Assembly: GCA_040004415.1 (NCBI GenBank)
Contig: JBDUAY010000221.1
Location: 1 to 9,336 of the forward strand
Direction: 5' to 3'
DNA length: 9,336 bases
Origin: JACMLD01 sp040004415
GTDB taxonomy: Bacteria > Bacteroidota > Bacteroidia > Chitinophagales > Chitinophagaceae
In this document: piece by piece, positions 6,807 through 9,336 of the stretch
Numbering within the stretch: the first letter of the stretch is position 1
How the letters are laid out: every line of letters starts with the position of its first letter
Made by a program: the position numbers and the translations under genes
The notes under the pieces: generated by a model
Told to the model about the DNA's origin: nothing
What the model saw: only the letters and a program-made list of their open reading frames with translations
The model's database searches: none

Positions 6807-7585
6807 ATTGATTTCCCTCCTTCCCATTCAGCCGTCGCAAGGTACCCGCCGTCAATTATGATACTCGTACCAGTTACCCCAACAGAATCCTCGCAACTCA
6901 GGTAGCCAACCGTTTTAGCAATATCTGACGGTAAAAGAATTTTTCCTGATGGAACTCTTTTTAATCGTTGAGTCAAAAGTTCTTCCGTACCCACATGTTC
7001 ACGCAACAGCGGCGTGTCTGTAATACCTGGACACACTGCATTACAGCGTATTCCTTCGGCAGCATAATCTACAGCTATAGATTTAGTGAGCATCAGCACG
7101 GCACCTTTAGATGCAATATAACCGGGCGTTTTTGCCTGGGCAACGAAACTGCTGACAGAGGCGAGATTCACAATATAACTACACTCCTGTTTTTTTAAAT
7201 AAGGGTATGCATATTTAAAACTTAGAAAAATAGCTTTTACATTTATTCCCATCTGCCAATCCCATTCACTACTGCTGTATTCATGGAGGCTCTTTATGAT
7301 ATTAACTCCGGCGTTATTCACAAGGATATCGAGGCGGCCAAATGATATATATGCATCCGATATAGATTTTTTTATTGAATCCTCATCACTTACATCGCAC
7401 AAAGAAAACAATGCTTTACCATCGCGGTTGTGGATCATCTCCGCTAAATTTTTACCTTCCTCCTGTTTAACATCTGCAAGAACAACTGAGGCACCTTCTT
7501 CTGAAAAATACTCCGCAATGCCCCGCCCAATTCCCTGGGCGGCACCACTTATCCAAACAACTTTATCAATAAATTTTTTTCCCAT
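6803..7585 (-). CDS. Short-chain dehydrogenase/reductase (classical SDR, probably NAD-linked sugar dehydrogenase)
   Basis: Cytoplasmic oxidoreductase, 260 residues, standard classical SDR length. The nucleotide-binding motif is Gly14-x3-Gly18-x-Gly20 (SGAAQGIG). Asp38 at the end of beta-2 (VVLAD) favours NAD over NADP. NNAG is at 90-93, and the catalytic set is Asn115, Ser143, Tyr156 and Lys160 (YIASK). The post-catalytic PGITDTP is also typical. In this cluster it would most naturally oxidise a monosaccharide, a lactone precursor or a keto-deoxy acid, for example L-rhamnose or a 2-keto-3-deoxy sugar acid; the substrate is inferred only from neighbours. The gene lies 73 bases downstream of the multidomain hydrolase. 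Its last codons (Glu-Gly-Gly-Lys) carry the Shine-Dalgarno of the isomerase, and its TGA overlaps that gene's ATG. Its own ribosome site is weak (AAGAG near the start), and an out-of-frame ATG lies 4 bases upstream. Confidence 0.92.
   Translation of the reverse strand: MGKKFIDKVVWISGAAQGIGRGIAEYFSEEGASVVLADVKQEEGKNLAEMIHNRDGKALFSLCDVSDEDSIKKSISDAYISFGRLDILVNNAGVNIIKSLHEYSSSEWDWQMGINVKAIFLSFKYAYPYLKKQECSYIVNLASVSSFVAQAKTPGYIASKGAVLMLTKSIAVDYAAEGIRCNAVCPGITDTPLLREHVGTEELLTQRLKRVPSGKILLPSDIAKTVGYLSCEDSVGVTGTSIIIDGGYLATAEWEGGKSI
6815..6822 (-). promoter_or_regulatory. Shine-Dalgarno sequence for the isomerase, inside the dehydrogenase gene
   Basis: AAGGAGGG on the minus strand lies 8 bases upstream of the isomerase ATG at 6806, within the last codons of the dehydrogenase. 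It is the only near-consensus Shine-Dalgarno seen before a gene in this window. It decides the isomerase start against the upstream ATG at 6827, and together with the ATGA overlap at 6803-6806 it suggests re-initiation by terminating ribosomes. Confidence 0.8.
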
Positions 7586-7658
7586 TCATCTCTTATTAAG
7601 AAAGTTTACCTTTTAGCAATACATTGATTGGGTGTTGCCAATATATTGTTCAAACCGG

Positions 7659-9336
7659 TTATAATTTTTTTACGAGTGTTAGTGCCCAATCCTGGTCCTC
7701 ATCCGGAGAGATTGCATTCGCCCGGCCAACACTGTCTGCTACAAGAATAAAATTTTGCATTTTTTCGCCGCTAACGGGATCGAACCAATTTGCAGTATAA
7801 CTTCCGCCTGGCATCAGTGAATTAATATCAACCTTTCCAGGAGCAAGCAGATAAACAATACGAAGTTGTTTTCCGACACCGGCACAAAGCGGCGCCACGC
7901 GGGCTGAATCACTGGTCACCGATTCAGGCATAGGTTCCAGCCTGTTCCAATCTGGCAGTGCTTCTATCAAATGCTTTGCTGCACTAAGTTGTGCCGAACC
8001 CGGCAATCGCATAGCTTCATTCCATGGAGTGATGCCCCAATTATTACCACCGGGTGATTTACCGTAAGGATGCTCCCGGCCGTTCACCTGCCATATACCG
8101 TTGGCTCCATATGTATGACCGGCAAAACCTGCATTGATAGCGTGTGCCCAAAATGCCTGTCTTGCTGCTGACGCAGGTAGCGGAACAGGAATGGCCAAAG
8201 CCTCGTATCGGGCTTCACCACTTATCACAGGCATTACCGGGTGATCGCGCCAACCTTCAAGCGCTAAGGATGCCTGGGCAGCCGGGGCAGAACCATGGCC
8301 ACTCTGATGCATATCGAAATCGAGAACCGTGGGGTCAGTTACTGAGGCGCGTGCCGTTCTGCTGGGATGAGTTGTAATAAGGCGGTGAAATGGATCGGTT
8401 ACCCGCATATAACGAATGATCTCAGTCCATTCCTTTTCCTGGCGCTCTTCATCTGCATCTTTAGTTGTCGATAGATAAAAAGGCATCGTGGTTTCTCCGG
8501 CAGCAATCCACACTACGGGCAATGCGCCCCAGCGGGCAATAAGATACCGCCAGTGCTGCTTCATTTTTTTTTCTCCCAGCCATGGCAAATGATATCCCCA
8601 CGCTCCTACTATAGCAGGAACAAACCCCTGCTCTACGAGATACATAATCTTTTTATCAGCGGCGTCAAAGTATTCGGGATTTATTGCTGAGTAATCCTTT
8701 TCCCATGGAAATCCTGCTTCGTTTTTTCCCCTTTCATCAAAGGGCGGCATATCCGGATATAGGCCTGCAACAATTTGTATGACATCAAATCCTTTTTTAC
8801 TCCTGTCAGCAGCAAGCTCTTTGAAATCTGCCGGCCATGTAAGCCTTTCCGTTAATCCCATCCACCAGGTATCACCTAACCAGAAAAAAGGAGTGTCATC
8901 CTTGTACGCAAAATGACGTTTATCATTCGCAACTTTTAGCGCTCCATGTTTGAGAAGTATATTTTCACCACTATAAGGTTCGATTTCTATTTTTCCTGTA
9001 ACATTATCCATGCCCGTATCGTTAGAATCAGAACATATACTGCGAAAACTATGAATGCCCTGTACCAGTGAACTATACCTTGCCTTCCATTTATTTCCTC
9101 CATCCCAAAATGCCGGTACCCGAAGTTTATTTCCGGTTGGATCTGTGAATAATACATCCAGCGTTACCTGGTTGAATGGATCGGTATAATTGTTTTTCGA
9201 AACAAAAGTCAGCTCTGTCATCACATTTGCCTGTGTTTCCAGGATCGTATCGCTCACTTCGGCTTTAAGCGGCACCTGCAACGGTAATGCTAACCATGCA
9301 AGACCAACATCACGACGCATATTGCCGTTGCTGCCT
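7659..9336 (-). CDS. Multidomain glycoside hydrolase: propeller tail + DUF5060 + DUF4038 (apiosidase-like); 5' end outside window
   Basis: Partial gene whose frame is open to the right edge. The ATG at 9320 is internal: five further codons (GSNGN) precede it, and the opening GNMRRDVGLAWLALPLQ matches the C-terminal blade of the standalone propeller hydrolase (YHMKRDIGLAWIDLPIK, 9 of 16 identical from the residue before Met). Numbering from that Met, a DUF5060 beta-sandwich spans about 30-117 (YTDPFNQVTLDVLFTDPTG, FWDGGNKWKARY). A DUF4038 TIM barrel spans about 125-455 (FFWLGDTWWMGL, KKGFDVIQIVAGLYPD). Glu275 (WIAAGETT) and Glu369 (ISGEARYE) are candidate catalytic carboxylates. A C-terminal beta domain resembling the putative collagen-binding domain often paired with DUF4038 spans about 460-553 (SYTANWFDPVSGE). 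DUF4038 includes GH140 apiosidases acting on rhamnogalacturonan-II, but this family is broad, so substrate is uncertain. The missing N-terminus should hold most of the propeller and probably a signal peptide. It is the first gene visible in the cluster, 73 bases before the dehydrogenase. Confidence 0.88.
   Translation of the reverse strand, partial: GSNGNMRRDVGLAWLALPLQVPLKAEVSDTILETQANVMTELTFVSKNNYTDPFNQVTLDVLFTDPTGNKLRVPAFWDGGNKWKARYSSLVQGIHSFRSICSDSNDTGMDNVTGKIEIEPYSGENILLKHGALKVANDKRHFAYKDDTPFFWLGDTWWMGLTERLTWPADFKELAADRSKKGFDVIQIVAGLYPDMPPFDERGKNEAGFPWEKDYSAINPEYFDAADKKIMYLVEQGFVPAIVGAWGYHLPWLGEKKMKQHWRYLIARWGALPVVWIAAGETTMPFYLSTTKDADEERQEKEWTEIIRYMRVTDPFHRLITTHPSRTARASVTDPTVLDFDMHQSGHGSAPAAQASLALEGWRDHPVMPVISGEARYEALAIPVPLPASAARQAFWAHAINAGFAGHTYGANGIWQVNGREHPYGKSPGGNNWGITPWNEAMRLPGSAQLSAAKHLIEALPDWNRLEPMPESVTSDSARVAPLCAGVGKQLRIVYLLAPGKVDINSLMPGGSYTANWFDPVSGEKMQNFILVADSVGRANAISPDEDQDWALTLVKKL

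Noticed and set aside
6807..6827. ATG at 6827 as start of the isomerase
   Set aside because: It lies upstream of the strong Shine-Dalgarno and adds a non-family MGRREIN leader; the ATG at 6806 has correct spacing and overlaps the upstream stop codon.
7627..7642. ATTGG/CCAAT hairpin in the gap between the multidomain hydrolase and the dehydrogenase
   Set aside because: Only five base pairs and no poly-U tail on the minus strand; not enough to call a terminator or processing site.

Overview
This window looks like part of a carbohydrate-utilisation operon from a Bacteroidota genome, perhaps a plant- or soil-associated Chitinophagaceae-type lineage. The assignment rests on gene content (a GH78-type rhamnosidase, a DUF5060/DUF4038 apiosidase-like hydrolase and a five-bladed beta-propeller hydrolase, two of these three with visible Sec signal peptides), AT-rich intergenic DNA, and mostly absent or weak Shine-Dalgarno sequences. 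No rRNA, tRNA, mobile element or CRISPR array was seen.

Six genes lie on the minus strand and are read from right to left. First is a multidomain hydrolase cut off by the right edge (9336-7659), whose visible part starts with the tail of a propeller domain followed by DUF5060, DUF4038 and a small C-terminal beta domain. Next come a short-chain dehydrogenase (7585-6803), a TIM-barrel sugar isomerase/epimerase (6806-5961, joined to the dehydrogenase by an ATGA overlap), and an unusual fusion of an HpcH/HpaI-type aldolase with two cupin domains (5921-4272). Then follow a secreted GH78-type alpha-L-rhamnosidase (4148-1680) and, after a 423-base gap, a secreted standalone propeller hydrolase (1256-171). 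At the extreme left, bases 1-102 read as the last 33 codons of a plus-strand gene converging on this cluster.

The layout suggests extracytoplasmic glycan trimming (propeller/apiosidase-like fusion, rhamnosidase, propeller hydrolase) genetically linked to cytoplasmic catabolism of a released sugar (dehydrogenase, isomerase, aldolase). One reading is a non-phosphorylated L-rhamnose route, in which an SDR oxidises the sugar and an HpcH-family aldolase splits a 2-keto-3-deoxy acid to pyruvate plus an aldehyde. The lactonase and dehydratase that this route needs are not in the window. A route for apiose or another branched or acidic sugar is an alternative. No SusC/SusD pair, transporter or regulator is visible, so the locus probably extends to the right.

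The most noteworthy items are the aldolase-cupin-cupin fusion, the propeller-DUF5060-DUF4038 fusion whose propeller tail matches the standalone propeller gene at the other end of the cluster, and the rhamnosidase, which has a divergent acid-site motif and an extra C-terminal domain of about 190 residues.
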